DNA of 6,582 nucleotides, taken from assembly GCA_017469605.1 (NCBI GenBank), contig JAFUGB010000383.1, positions 1-6,582 on the forward strand. The letters are read 5' to 3'. Shown in pieces: positions 6,552 to 6,582 of the stretch; the stretch's first letter is position 1; every line of letters starts with the position of its first letter. The stretch is from Clostridia bacterium (lineage in GTDB: Bacteria > Bacillota > Clostridia > Christensenellales > Aristaeellaceae). Position numbers and translations under genes: made by a program. The notes under the pieces were generated by a model. The model was not told the origin of the DNA and searched no databases. It saw only the letters and a list, made by a program, of their open reading frames with translations.

Positions 6552-6582
6552 GGTGGCAGGCGTCTTTGCTTCTCTTTGTGTC

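Larger units (their letters stand above)
6241..6582. other. Gene-free palindromic 3' region
   Basis: About 340 bp with no coding frame that I can support on either strand. It contains simple stem-loops at 6300-6320 and 6331-6351, an A-rich stretch (about 6373-6393), and then a large nested inverted-repeat structure at 6424-6551. The last 31 bases are T-rich and run off the window. The base texture differs from both the genes and the AT-rich divergent promoter. Confidence 0.6.

Overview
The window holds one nearly complete binding-protein-dependent ABC importer operon on the + strand, a divergently transcribed membrane sensor or regulator gene cut off by the left edge, and a gene-free, strongly palindromic tail at the right edge. 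The coding DNA is fairly GC-rich with G/C-biased third positions, the divergent promoter region is AT-rich, and the Shine-Dalgarno sites are strong. The binding protein has a short Lys-Lys-Phe signal peptide and the sensor is of the YesM/YesS kind. Together these suggest a Bacillota (Clostridia) genome, probably a gut-type Oscillospirales- or Christensenellales-like lineage. This is inference from style, not a database match.

Layout. Positions 1-1003 (- strand) encode the N-terminal 334 residues of a two-TM protein with a large extracytoplasmic sensor domain; its output domain lies outside the window. Positions 1004-1212 are the divergent control region. A 12-bp palindrome there overlaps candidate -35 elements of both directions. 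Positions 1213-2220 encode an exported solute-binding protein of the Fe3+/phosphonate/hexose-phosphate-like class. A 14-bp perfect stem-loop (2250-2289) separates it from ATPase 1 (2321-3403, TTG start). Next come a fused two-domain permease (3406-5133) and ATPase 2 (5137-6240, GTG start), joined with gaps of 2 and 3 nt.

How it works together: the binding protein would capture a small solute outside the cell and deliver it to the permease, whose two halves each have an EAA coupling loop. Two different but complete PotA/FbpC-type ATPases are encoded on either side of the permease, so an asymmetric ATPase heterodimer on an asymmetric permease is plausible. The substrate cannot be read from the sequence: the family is often annotated as iron(III), but the paired tyrosines that bind iron in FbpA are not seen at the expected region and no obvious Fur box was found. 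The divergent sensor/regulator probably controls the operon.

Positions 6241-6582 contain no gene that I can support. They carry two simple stem-loops and then a 128-nt multi-arm inverted-repeat structure (6424-6551), which is the least explained part of the window.
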